DNA of 64,000 nt from Tsukamurella sp040611135 (GTDB lineage Bacteria > Actinomycetota > Actinomycetes > Mycobacteriales > Mycobacteriaceae), in the NCBI RefSeq assembly GCF_040611135.1, contig NZ_JBEXNL010000007.1:124001-188000 (forward strand), given 5' to 3'. Below are positions 50,269 through 58,428 of this stretch, in pieces (the first letter of the stretch is position 1; every line of letters begins with the position of its first letter). Both the position numbers and the translations under genes were made by a program. The notes beneath the pieces were generated by a model that was given only the letters and a program-made list of their open reading frames with translations, searched no databases and had not been told where the DNA came from.

Positions 50269-51252
50269 ATGTCGCAAGAATCCTCGCAGCCGCGCTCGGT
50301 GGCGATCCTCGTCGACGAGGGCTCCAATCCCTTTGAGTTCGCGTGCGCATGCGAGGTCTTCGGCACCCGGCGAGCCGCTCAGCTGGGCTTCGAGCTCTAC
50401 CGGACCCGGGTGGTGGCCGCGCAGTCCGCGGTCCGGGTGCGCGACGGGTTGTTCACCCTCACCGGTGCCGCGGATCTCTCCGCGCTCGACCAGGCCGACA
50501 CGATCGTCGTGCCCAACCGGCCGGACCCGCAGACCCCGAGTCGTGCGGACGTCGTGGCGGCGCTCCGGCACGCGCACGCCCGCGGCGCGCGGCTCGTCGG
50601 GCTGTGCACCGGCGCGTTCACGCTGGCCGAGGCGGGCCTGCTGGCCGGGCGCCCCGCCGCGGTGCACTGGCAGGTCGCCGAGCTGTTCCGGGAGTTGCAC
50701 CCGGACGTCGACGTCCGGCCGGGCGAGCTGTACGTCGACGACGGTGACGTACTCACCTCCGCGGGCAGCGCGGCGGCGCTGGACCTCGCGCTGCACATCG
50801 TCCGGACCGATCACGGCGCCGAGATCGCCAACCACGTGAGTCGGCGGCTGGTCTTCGCGGGCTTCCGCGACGGCGGGCAGCGGCAGTTCATCGAGCGCGC
50901 GGTGCCCGCGCCCCGACGCGTCCCGCTGTCGGCGACCCTGGACTGGGCGCAGGAGCGGCTCGACCGCCCACTCGGGGTGGCCGACCTCGCGCGGCACGCG
51001 AACGTCAGCCCCGCAACCCTGCACCGGCGGTTCCGCGACGAGCTCGGCACGACGCCGCTCGCCTGGTTGACGTCCGCCCGGGTCGCGTCGGCGCTGCGCC
51101 TGCTCGAGGGCACGCCGGCCACCATGGAGGACGTCGCGCACCGGTCGGGGCTCGGGACGGCCGCGAACCTGCGCGCCCTGGTCAAGCGCCGCACGGGGCT
51201 CTCACCCAGCGCCTACCGCTCGCGGTTCCGGGCGCCGGGAGTCCCCGCCTGA
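50269..51252 (+). CDS. GlxA-type AraC-family regulator (DJ-1/PfpI-like N-terminus)
   Basis: This 327-aa protein combines a DJ-1/PfpI amidotransferase-like domain (about residues 10-190, with the nucleophile-elbow segment GLCTGAFTLAEAGLLAGR) and a C-terminal AraC domain with two helix-turn-helix units (LGVADLARHANVSPATLHRRF and TMEDVAHRSGLGTAANLRAL). Regulators of this class control amine, carnitine or betaine catabolism and other genes. The ligand here is unknown. The cupin-thioesterase pair next to it is a likely target. Confidence 0.9.
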   Translation: MSQESSQPRSVAILVDEGSNPFEFACACEVFGTRRAAQLGFELYRTRVVAAQSAVRVRDGLFTLTGAADLSALDQADTIVVPNRPDPQTPSRADVVAALRHAHARGARLVGLCTGAFTLAEAGLLAGRPAAVHWQVAELFRELHPDVDVRPGELYVDDGDVLTSAGSAAALDLALHIVRTDHGAEIANHVSRRLVFAGFRDGGQRQFIERAVPAPRRVPLSATLDWAQERLDRPLGVADLARHANVSPATLHRRFRDELGTTPLAWLTSARVASALRLLEGTPATMEDVAHRSGLGTAANLRALVKRRTGLSPSAYRSRFRAPGVPA

Positions 51253-51259
51253 CGCGGCG

Positions 51260-51289
51260 AGGGGCGGCCGGATCGATCCGGCCGCCCCT
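51260..51289. terminator. Bidirectional terminator hairpin
   Basis: Fully palindromic 30-nt sequence with 15-nt arms (AGGGGCGGCCGGATC and its complement) between the convergent AraC-family and ptsH genes. Confidence 0.75.
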
Positions 51290-51308
51290 CCTGCGTACGC
51301 GGGTCCGC

Positions 51309-51566
51309 TCAGGCGTCCAGGTCCTGCGCGACGAGCGCGGCGATCGCATCGACGGTGCCCTGATCTGCGGATTCGACGGTGACCTCCACGCCCTGCTCGG
51401 CGCCCAGGGTCATGATCATCAGCGCCGAGCCGGCGTCCACCGGCTCGCCGCCGGCGACCGCGAGGGTGACCTCGTGGCCCGACTCGTTGACGGCATTGGC
51501 GATCACGGCGGCGGGGCGGGCGTGCAGGCCGACGGCCGATCCGACGGTGACGGTGGTGCTGGGCAT
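51309..51566 (-). CDS. ptsH: Phosphocarrier protein HPr
   Basis: HPr passes phosphate from Enzyme I to the EIIA domain of the PTS. This 85-aa protein has the phosphorylated His at residue 15 in VGLHARPAAV and a serine at residue 47 in DAGSALMIMTLG, at the place of the regulatory Ser46. AGGAGAG precedes the ATG at 51566. It is the last gene of the fructose operon, 67 nt after fruA. Confidence 0.96.
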   Translation of the reverse strand: MPSTTVTVGSAVGLHARPAAVIANAVNESGHEVTLAVAGGEPVDAGSALMIMTLGAEQGVEVTVESADQGTVDAIAALVAQDLDA

Positions 51567-51633
51567 GTCTCTCCTCGTGGGGTGGTGTTCTGCTCGGCGC
51601 GGCCGGTCGGCCGTGGAGCGCTCGGGTCCAGTA

Positions 51634-53706
51634 TTACGCGGCGACGGCCGCGGGCTCAGCGGATTCGACGGCAGCGGCGTTGCGGCCGGCGAGGGACTTG
51701 GCGGCGACGACGGTCACCGCACTGACGACCACGCCGACGGCGAGCGCGATGAGGAACTTCCACCACGTGCCGTTCATCGCGAACAGGACGAAGACGCCCC
51801 CGTGCGGCGCACGCAGCTGCGCGCCGAGCGCCATCGACAGTCCGCCGGTGACCGCGCCGCCGAGCATCATCGACGGGATCACCCGCAGCGGGTCCGCCGC
51901 CGCGAACGGGATGGCGCCCTCGGAGATGAACGAAGCGCCGAGGAACCAAGCCGCCTTGCCGTTCTCCCGCTCGGGCTCGGTGAACAGCTTCGGGCGCAGC
52001 ACCGTCGAGGCCAGCGCGAGCGCCAGCGGGGGCACCATGCCCGCCGCCATCACGGCGGCCATCATCTCCCACTGGGCCGGACCGGCATCGGCCAGGCCGA
52101 TGCCCGCCACGCCGAATGCGTAGGCCGCCTTGTTGACCGGGCCGCCCAGGTCGAAGCACATCATCAGGCCGAGCACCACGCCGAGGGCGATCTTGGAGCT
52201 GCCGCTCATGCTGTTGAGGGCGCTCGTCATCTCCTCGTTCACCCAGCGCAGCGGGCCGGCGAGGATCATGTACATCAGCCCGCCCGTGATGAGGGTGGCG
52301 AACAGCGGGATGATCACCACCGGCATGAGGCCGCGCGCCCACTGCGGCAGGGGTAGCTTGCCGATCCACAGCGCGACGACACCCGCGAGCAGGCCGCCGA
52401 CCACGCCGCCGATGAAGCCTGCGTTGACGGTGACCGCGAGCACGCCCGCCACGAATCCCGGTGCCAGGCCCGGACGATCGGCGATGGCGTAGGCGATGTA
52501 GCCGGCCAGCACCGCGACCATGAGATTCATCGCGGCGGCGCCGGTCGCATTGCTGACCGCGCCAATGTACGTGAGGAGTCCACCGTCCGGCAGATTCCAG
52601 AGCGAGTCGTGCAGAGCGATGTACTGCGCATTGGTCATGCCGCTGTCGCCGTGCTTGCTGCCGATCTCGTAGCCCGCCAGCAGGAAGCCGAGCGCGATCA
52701 ACAGGCCGCCGGCGGCGACGAACGGGATCATGTAGCTGACGCCCGTGAGCAGGGCCTGCTTGAGCCGGCCGCCGATGCCGACCTTCGACGCGGCGGATTC
52801 GGTGCTCGCGGCGGCGGCACCGTCGACCCGCGCGGCGTTCGGATCGGTTGCGGCCGCGACCGCCTCGGCGATCATCGCGTCGGGCTCGTTGATGCCGCGC
52901 TTGACGCCGGAGGCGACGACGGGCTTGCCCGCGAACCGGTCCCGGCCCTTGACCCCCACGTCGGTGGCGAAGATGACGGCCCCCGCTTCCGCGATGGTCT
53001 CCGCCGAGAGCGGCGTCGATCCGGACGAGCCCTGGGTCTCGACGGTGAGCTCGACGCCCGCGCGCTCCGCCGCCAGCTTGAGCGCATCGGCCGCCATGTA
53101 GGTGTGCGCGATTCCCGTGGGGCAGGCCGTGATCGCCACCAGGCTGGGCTTACCCGACGGTGCCTTCGCCGGTGCGGGCGCTGCCGCGGCAGCCGCGGAA
53201 GCCGCGGGGGCGGCGGTCGCGGCAGCCGCGGGGGCGGCGGTCGCGGCCGGCGTCGGCGCGATCACCTCCTCGACGAGCGCGACCACCTCCTCCGGGGTCG
53301 CGGCGGCGCGGAGCGACGCGGTGAACTCGGGGCGCACGAGCGCGCGGGCCAGTGCGCTCAGCAGCTTCATGTGCTGGGAGCCGCCGGATTCCGGTGCGGC
53401 GATGAGGAAGACCAGATCGGCCGGGCCGTCCGGGGCACCGAAGTCGACCTTCGGGTCGAGCCGCGCGAAGCCGAGGCTCGCCGCGGTGACGGCCGCGGAG
53501 CGGCAGTGCGGGATGGCGATCCCGCCGGGAAGGCCGGTGGCGGACTGCGCCTCTCGCGCCAGCGCCGCTTCGACGAGGCCGTCCACGGATGTGGACCGGC
53601 CGGCGGCGGTGATGCGCCCGGCGAGGTAGCCGATCACCTCGGTCTTGTCGGCGCCGGCCGACACGTCGAGCGCGACCAGGTCAGTCGCGATGATCGATTC
53701 GGTCAT
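51634..53706 (-). CDS. fruA: Fructose-specific PTS permease, EIIA-EIIB-EIIC fusion
   Basis: This protein imports fructose with phosphorylation to fructose-1-phosphate. The 690-aa chain is ordered A-B-C. EIIA has its phospho-His at residue 67 (GGIAIPHCRSAAV). An Ala/Pro linker leads to EIIB with phospho-Cys 195 (AITACPTGIAHTYMAAD). EIIC with about 8-10 membrane helices starts near residue 325 (LLTGVSYMIPFVAAGGLLIALGFLLAG in part). GGAGAA lies 6 nt before the ATG at 53706. It is followed by ptsH, and fruK is 40 nt upstream. Confidence 0.97.
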   Translation of the reverse strand: MTESIIATDLVALDVSAGADKTEVIGYLAGRITAAGRSTSVDGLVEAALAREAQSATGLPGGIAIPHCRSAAVTAASLGFARLDPKVDFGAPDGPADLVFLIAAPESGGSQHMKLLSALARALVRPEFTASLRAAATPEEVVALVEEVIAPTPAATAAPAAAATAAPAASAAAAAAPAPAKAPSGKPSLVAITACPTGIAHTYMAADALKLAAERAGVELTVETQGSSGSTPLSAETIAEAGAVIFATDVGVKGRDRFAGKPVVASGVKRGINEPDAMIAEAVAAATDPNAARVDGAAAASTESAASKVGIGGRLKQALLTGVSYMIPFVAAGGLLIALGFLLAGYEIGSKHGDSGMTNAQYIALHDSLWNLPDGGLLTYIGAVSNATGAAAMNLMVAVLAGYIAYAIADRPGLAPGFVAGVLAVTVNAGFIGGVVGGLLAGVVALWIGKLPLPQWARGLMPVVIIPLFATLITGGLMYMILAGPLRWVNEEMTSALNSMSGSSKIALGVVLGLMMCFDLGGPVNKAAYAFGVAGIGLADAGPAQWEMMAAVMAAGMVPPLALALASTVLRPKLFTEPERENGKAAWFLGASFISEGAIPFAAADPLRVIPSMMLGGAVTGGLSMALGAQLRAPHGGVFVLFAMNGTWWKFLIALAVGVVVSAVTVVAAKSLAGRNAAAVESAEPAAVAA

Positions 53707-53746
53707 GGGTGTTCTCCGGTTCTGCAGATGGATCGTCGGGAGGGAG

Positions 53747-54706
53747 TCAGAGGGCCGTGACCCGCACGTCGGCGACGGCGAGCTCCTCCGGTCGGGGCGC
53801 CTGAGTGCCCGGCAGTGCGGCGGCCGCGGCGCCGTAAGCGACCGCGAGGGAGAGGCACTCGGGCGGCTGGGCGCCGCGCTCGTGCGCGATGAGGTATCCG
53901 GCGAGGGAACTGTCGCCCGCCCCGACGGTGCTGCGCACCGTGATCGGCGGGGGCGTGGCGGCCCAGGCACCGTCGGCGGTCACGAGCAGCGCGCCCGCGC
54001 CGCCGAGGGTGGCGAGGACGGCCGCCCCGGTGGCGCCGTTCAGCTCCCGCGCGGCGTCCAGAACGGGACCGGGATCGCCTGCAGCGGCGCGTGATTCGAA
54101 CTCGGCGCCCGCGGCGGGATCGCGCCCCACGAGCTCGGCGAGCTCCTCGGCGTTGGGTTTGAGCAGCGCGACACCGTGCACCGCGGACGCGGCGAGCGCC
54201 GCCCCCGAGGTGTCGACGGCGATCCGCGGACTGCCGGGCCCCGCGCCGAGGCGCGCCGCGAGCCGCGCGTACCAGTCGTCGGGCAGGCCGGGTGGGAGCG
54301 AACCGCAGAGCGCGAGCCAGGCGGCACCGTCGGCCGCCGCGACGACGGCGTCCTCCAGGGCCCGCACCGTTTCCGGCGCCAAGTGCGGTCCGGGTGCGTT
54401 GAGCTTGGTGGTGGTGCCGTCGGGCTCGGTCACGGTGATGTTGCTGCGGACCTCGTGGCCGACGGGCACCGGAATCGCGGGCACGTCGAGGCGGGCGAGG
54501 GCGACGAGCAGGGGGTCGCCCTGATCGGCGGGCAGCACGGCGACGGTGCCCGCACCCGCGGCGTGGACCACGCGGGAGACGTTGACGCCCTTGCCTCCCG
54601 GGTCGGCGGCGGCCCCCTGGGCGCGCTGCACGGCGCCCCGCTGCAGGGGCGCGCCGAGCGCCACGAGCCGATCGAGGCTGGGGTTCGCGGTGACGGTGAC
54701 GATCAT
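53747..54706 (-). CDS. fruK: 1-phosphofructokinase
   Basis: FruK phosphorylates fructose-1-phosphate to fructose-1,6-bisphosphate. This 319-aa PfkB-family protein begins MIVTVTANPSLDRLVALG. It has the substrate-binding GGKGVNVSRVVHAAG and the C-terminal catalytic motif STVGAGDSSLAGYLIA with the base Asp. Its ATG overlaps the fruR stop (ATGA, 54703-54706). Together with fruA and ptsH it completes the entry of fructose into glycolysis. Confidence 0.96.
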   Translation of the reverse strand: MIVTVTANPSLDRLVALGAPLQRGAVQRAQGAAADPGGKGVNVSRVVHAAGAGTVAVLPADQGDPLLVALARLDVPAIPVPVGHEVRSNITVTEPDGTTTKLNAPGPHLAPETVRALEDAVVAAADGAAWLALCGSLPPGLPDDWYARLAARLGAGPGSPRIAVDTSGAALAASAVHGVALLKPNAEELAELVGRDPAAGAEFESRAAAGDPGPVLDAARELNGATGAAVLATLGGAGALLVTADGAWAATPPPITVRSTVGAGDSSLAGYLIAHERGAQPPECLSLAVAYGAAAAALPGTQAPRPEELAVADVRVTAL

Positions 54707-55473
54707 CGGGCCACCTCCACGTCCACGCCGTGCTCGGCGAGCGCCGTGGCGAGATCCGAGGGGACCGGCGCATCGGTGACGAGGACGTCGATCGCGTCGA
54801 GGGGGGCGAAGGCGACGAGGCTCTCGCGGGCGAACTTGGTCGAGTCGACGACGAGGACCACGATGTCGGCAGCACGGACCATCGCGGTCTTGACCGCCGC
54901 CTCGTCGGCGTCGGGCGTGGAGAGCCCCCGCTCGGCGCTGAGGCCGTTGGCGCCGATGATCGCGACGTCGGTGCGCAGGCCCGCGATCTCGGCGACGGTG
55001 CCAGCGCCGACCGCGGCCTGGGTGAGGCCGCGCACGCGACCGCCGAGCAGCCGGAGTTCCACCGTCTCGCGGATGGACAGCGCAGCGGCGACGGGCACCG
55101 AGTTGGTGATCGCGGTGATGTGCAGGTTCGTCGGCACCTCGCGCGCCGCGGCGATCGTGGTGGTGCCCGCGTCGAACAGGACCGAGCCGCCCGCCGGGGG
55201 CAGGAAGCGCCGGACGGCGACGCCGATGGCCCGCTTCGCCTCGGCGTTGGTGCCCTCGCGCTCCCCCAGCCCCGATTCGGCGCCGGCCAGCACGCCCGCG
55301 GCGACGGCACCGCCGTGCACGCGCCGGACGCCGCCGAGCCGCTCGAGCGCGTCCAGGTCGCGGCGCACCGTCTCCGGCGTGACGTCGAAGCGCTCCGCCA
55401 GCTCGATGACCGACGCCCGGCCGCGCCCACCGACCAGCTCACTGATCGCGCGCTGTCGTTCTTCCGCGTACAT
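54703..55473 (-). CDS. fruR: DeoR-family regulator of the fructose PTS operon
   Basis: This 256-aa protein has the DeoR helix-turn-helix (RASVIELAERFDVTPETVRR, then DLDALERLGGVRRVHGG) and a C-terminal sugar-phosphate sensor domain (SVLFDAGTTTIAAAREVP; the DxGTT motif). GGAGG precedes the ATG at 55473. As first gene of fruR-fruK-fruA-ptsH and neighbour of divergent ptsI, it probably represses both units until fructose-1-phosphate or a related phosphate binds. Confidence 0.92.
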   Translation of the reverse strand: MYAEERQRAISELVGGRGRASVIELAERFDVTPETVRRDLDALERLGGVRRVHGGAVAAGVLAGAESGLGEREGTNAEAKRAIGVAVRRFLPPAGGSVLFDAGTTTIAAAREVPTNLHITAITNSVPVAAALSIRETVELRLLGGRVRGLTQAAVGAGTVAEIAGLRTDVAIIGANGLSAERGLSTPDADEAAVKTAMVRAADIVVLVVDSTKFARESLVAFAPLDAIDVLVTDAPVPSDLATALAEHGVDVEVAR

Positions 55474-55510
55474 CGCCCCTCCGAGTTCGTGGGAGTCTGT
55501 GGTTTCCCTT

Positions 55511-55552
55511 TTGTTTTTTCTGTTTTTACGCCTGTTTGTGTTGACAAGTCAA
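55511..55552. promoter_or_regulatory. Candidate FruR operator region between fruR and ptsI
   Basis: An AT-rich island in a GC-rich window with three direct TGTTT repeats (starting 55512, 55521, 55533) and a TTGAC-AA-GTCAA palindrome (55541-55552) that covers the ptsI -35. Repeated TGTTT-like elements are usual for DeoR-family operators. Confidence 0.55.
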
Positions 55553-55568
55553 GAGGATTTCGTAATCT
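55541..55568 (+). promoter_or_regulatory. ptsI promoter, TTGACA-16-TAATCT, leaderless
   Basis: Consensus -35 TTGACA at 55541-55546, 16-nt spacer, -10 TAATCT at 55563-55568, then 7 nt to the ATG at 55576. It is the clearest sigma-A-type promoter of the window. Confidence 0.75.
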
Positions 55569-55575
55569 AGATCAC

Positions 55576-57252
55576 ATGAGTTCGCAGCAGACGACCGAGC
55601 CACACGTCCTCACCGGAACCCCCGTGGTGCCCGGGGTCGCCTACGCCCCCGTCATGTGGCCCGGCGCCCGGCCCGAGGTCCCGCCGCCCGTCGACCTGCC
55701 CGAGGAGAACCGGGACGCCGAAGCGGCCCGCTTCTCCTCCGCGGCACAGGCCGTGGCCGACCGGCTGCGCCTGCGGGCCGCCCAGGCCCAGGGCGCGGCC
55801 GCGGAGGTCCTCGGCGCGAACGCGGGCCTGGCCTCGGACAAGGCCTGGATCGGCACCACCGAGAAGCTGATCCGCGCCGGCACGCCCGCCGCGAACGCCG
55901 TCGCCGCCGCGACCGAGCAGTTCGCGGACATGTTCACCAAGATCGGCGGCCTGATGGCCGAGCGCGTCACCGACCTGCGCGACGTGCGGGACCGGGTCGT
56001 CGCCGAGCTGCTCGGCGGCCCGGAGCCCGGTGTGCCGGTGCCGGACGCACCGTCGATCCTGCTCGCCGACGATCTGGCCCCCGCCGACACCGCGGGCCTC
56101 GACCCCGCGCTGATCGTGGGCATCGGCACCCGGCTCGGCGGCCCCACCAGCCACACCGCGATCATCGCCCGGCAGCTGGGCATCCCGTGCATCGTCGGCC
56201 TGGCGGAGGCCGGCACCGTCGACGCCGGGACCCCCGTGCTGCTCGACGGCGGTGCGGGCACCGTCACCGTCGGCCCCGACGAGGGCGAGGCGAGGGCCCT
56301 GGTGGCCGAGTCGGCCCGGCGGGCGGCGGAGGTCGCCCGGTGGCGAGGCCCCGGGCACACGTCCGACGGTGCGGCCGTCGCGATCCTCGCGAACGTGCAG
56401 GACGGGGCCACCGCGCGGGGTGCCGCCGAGCGGCAGGTCGAGGGCGTGGGGCTGTTCCGGACGGAGCTCGCCTTCCTGGACCGGGCCGACGAGCCCTCCG
56501 TCGAGGACCAGGCGGCGCTCTACCGCGAGGTGATCGACGCCTTCCCCGGGCGGAAGGTCGTGATCCGGACGCTGGACGCCGGCTCGGACAAGCCGCTGAA
56601 GTTCGTCGACCACGGCGAGGAGGAGAACCCGGCGCTCGGCGTACGCGGGATCCGCATCGCCGAGGGCGATCCCGGCCTACTCGAGCGGCAGTTGGACGCG
56701 ATCGCGGCCGCCGCGGAGGGCGCCCAGGCACAGCCCTGGGTGATGGCGCCGATGATCGCCACCCCCGCCGAGGCGAGGGACTTCGCCGCGCAGTGCCGTT
56801 CCCGCGGGCTGGTCGCCGGGGTGATGGTCGAGGTGCCCGCGGTGGCCCTGTGCGCCGACGCCGTGCTGGCCGAGGTCGACTTCGTGTCGATCGGGACCAA
56901 CGACCTCACGCAGTACGCGATGGCGGCCGACCGGATGAGCACCGAGCTCGCGGCCCTCACCGATCCGTGGCAGCCCGCAGTGCTCCGCCTGATCGAGCTG
57001 ACCGGCCGCGCCGGCTCGGCTGCGGGCAAGCCCGTGGGCGTCTGCGGCGAGGCCGCGGCCGACCCGCTGCTCGCGTGCGTCTTGGTGGGTCTGGGCGTGA
57101 CCTCGCTGTCCTGCGCCGCGGGCGCTGCGGCGGCCGTGGGCGCCCGGGTCGGCGGCGTCACCCTGCAGCAGTGTCGCTGGGCGGCGGAGGCGGCGGTGGC
57201 GGCGACGGACCCGCAGGCCGCACGTGAGGCGGCGCGGGCGGCGCTGGGCTGA
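55576..57252 (+). CDS. ptsI: PTS Enzyme I (phosphoenolpyruvate-protein phosphotransferase)
   Basis: Enzyme I takes phosphate from phosphoenolpyruvate and gives it to HPr. This 558-aa protein has the phospho-His in RLGGPTSHTAIIARQLG at about residue 195. The PEP-binding domain includes GVGLFRTELAFLDR, VMAPMIATPAEA, and the active-site Cys region VGVCGEAAADP. It is divergent from the fruR operon, which carries the other three PTS parts, so one divergent promoter region controls the whole system. Confidence 0.96.
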   Translation: MSSQQTTEPHVLTGTPVVPGVAYAPVMWPGARPEVPPPVDLPEENRDAEAARFSSAAQAVADRLRLRAAQAQGAAAEVLGANAGLASDKAWIGTTEKLIRAGTPAANAVAAATEQFADMFTKIGGLMAERVTDLRDVRDRVVAELLGGPEPGVPVPDAPSILLADDLAPADTAGLDPALIVGIGTRLGGPTSHTAIIARQLGIPCIVGLAEAGTVDAGTPVLLDGGAGTVTVGPDEGEARALVAESARRAAEVARWRGPGHTSDGAAVAILANVQDGATARGAAERQVEGVGLFRTELAFLDRADEPSVEDQAALYREVIDAFPGRKVVIRTLDAGSDKPLKFVDHGEEENPALGVRGIRIAEGDPGLLERQLDAIAAAAEGAQAQPWVMAPMIATPAEARDFAAQCRSRGLVAGVMVEVPAVALCADAVLAEVDFVSIGTNDLTQYAMAADRMSTELAALTDPWQPAVLRLIELTGRAGSAAGKPVGVCGEAAADPLLACVLVGLGVTSLSCAAGAAAAVGARVGGVTLQQCRWAAEAAVAATDPQAAREAARAALG

Positions 57253-57348
57253 TCGATCGGCTCGGATTCGCGAAACCTGTCGGCCTTCGCTGATAGACCT
57301 GGGGGTGTTCCGGGCGCGGCCCGTGCCCGGCGGAGACGAGGAGCCGTC

Positions 57349-57717
57349 ATGATCGACCACTTCGGGATCAACTGCGCCGACCTTGACGCCGCCAAGCGGT
57401 TCTACGACGGAGTGCTGGCCGTCCTCGGTTCGCGCCGCGTCATGGACTTCGACGTGGCCGTGGGCTACGGCTCCGAGCAGCCGGTGTTCTGGATCTCGGG
57501 CGCCGCCGAGGGCACGTCGAACCGGGAGGCGCACATCGCGTTCAGCGCGCCGGACACCGCCGCCGTCGACGCCTTCCACGCGGCGGCGCTGGAGCTGGGC
57601 GCCCCATCGCTGCACGCCCCGCGCCTGTGGCCCGAGTACCACCCCGGCTACTACGGCGCCTTCGTCCGCGATCCGGATGGCAACAACGTGGAGGCCGTGT
57701 TCCACGGAGCCGGGTAG
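57349..57717 (+). CDS. VOC-superfamily (glyoxalase-like) protein
   Basis: This 122-aa protein has the beta-alpha-beta-beta-beta modules of the vicinal-oxygen-chelate fold. It starts MIDHFGINCADLDAAKRFYDGVL and ends YGAFVRDPDGNNVEAVFHGAG. Likely metal ligands are H4, H92-region residues and the C-terminal Glu (VEAVFH). Substrate and reaction are unknown; the family includes glyoxalases, dioxygenases and resistance proteins. GAGGAG lies upstream of the ATG. It is a single-gene unit after ptsI. Confidence 0.82.
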   Translation: MIDHFGINCADLDAAKRFYDGVLAVLGSRRVMDFDVAVGYGSEQPVFWISGAAEGTSNREAHIAFSAPDTAAVDAFHAAALELGAPSLHAPRLWPEYHPGYYGAFVRDPDGNNVEAVFHGAG

Positions 57718-57726
57718 GAAACGGTC

Positions 57727-57791
57727 TTCAGGGGATGTTCAGGGCGTGTTCACCGCATCCGGAATACATCGGACTGCGGTCCGGTTATGGT
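57727..57791 (+). promoter_or_regulatory. Regulatory region and promoter upstream of the YceI gene
   Basis: An 11-nt direct repeat (TTCAGGGGATG at 57727, TTCAGGGCGTG at 57738, then TTCA) is followed by a CGGAC-4-GTCCG dyad (57770-57783) and a TATGGT -10 candidate (57786-57791). This leaves a leader of about 32 nt with AAGGAG before the YceI ATG. Confidence 0.45.
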
Positions 57792-57830
57792 GGGTGAGTC
57801 TTGAGAGTTCAACCATCGAAGGAGCACCCC

Positions 57831-58367
57831 ATGAGCAACGCCCTCCCCGCCGGCACCTACGTCGTCGATCCCGTCCACTCGTCCGTCGAGTTCTCCGTGC
57901 GCCACCTCATGGTGAGCAAGGTCAAGGGCCGCTTCGACGAGTTCTCCGGCACGATCACGGTCGCCGAGGACGGCACCGCGTCGTTGACCGCTGACGTCGA
58001 CGTGACCTCGGTGAACACCCGCAACGCGCAGCGCGACGCCCACATCCGCACCGCCGACTTCTTCGACGCCGAGAACCACCCGAAGGCGACCTTCGTGTCC
58101 ACCGGCGTCGCGGCGAAGGGCTCGGAATACGTCCTGTCCGGCGAGCTGACGCTGCGCGGAGTCACCAAGCCCGTGCAGTTCGACCTCGAGTTCCTCGGGA
58201 CCAATCCCGGCATGGGCCAGGGCGAGGTCGCCGCGTTCGAGGCGAAGACGGTGATCACCCGCCAGGACTTCGGCATCACCATCGACATGCCGCTGGAGAC
58301 CGGCGGCAAGGTCATCGGCGACAAGATCACCCTGACGCTCGACATCGAGGCCCTGCGCCAGGCCTGA
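57831..58367 (+). CDS. YceI-family lipocalin-like protein
   Basis: This 178-aa protein begins GTYVVDPVHSSVEFSVRHLMVSKVKGRF, the YceI signature, and shows the eight-stranded lipocalin-like pattern including LSGELTLRGVTKPVQFDLEF. YceI proteins bind polyisoprenoid or other amphiphilic molecules in a barrel. No signal peptide is present, so this member is cytoplasmic. AAGGAG lies 6 nt before the ATG. A hairpin terminator follows. Confidence 0.93.
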   Translation: MSNALPAGTYVVDPVHSSVEFSVRHLMVSKVKGRFDEFSGTITVAEDGTASLTADVDVTSVNTRNAQRDAHIRTADFFDAENHPKATFVSTGVAAKGSEYVLSGELTLRGVTKPVQFDLEFLGTNPGMGQGEVAAFEAKTVITRQDFGITIDMPLETGGKVIGDKITLTLDIEALRQA

Positions 58368-58378
58368 CCCTCGACGCG

Positions 58379-58420
58379 GCGAAGCCCCCTACCGCCCGCG
58401 AGGCGGCGAGGGGGCTTCGC
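58379..58420. terminator. Bidirectional terminator hairpin
   Basis: GCGAAGCCCCC and GGGGGCTTCGC arms with an inner CCGCC/GGCGG stem, between the convergent YceI and CitE-like genes. Confidence 0.75.
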
Positions 58421-58428
58421 CGTCGGGG

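Noticed and set aside
53160..53260. GCGGCAGCCGCGG-like repeats in fruA as a regulatory repeat
   Set aside because: They encode the Ala-rich linker between the EIIA and EIIB domains and need no other explanation.
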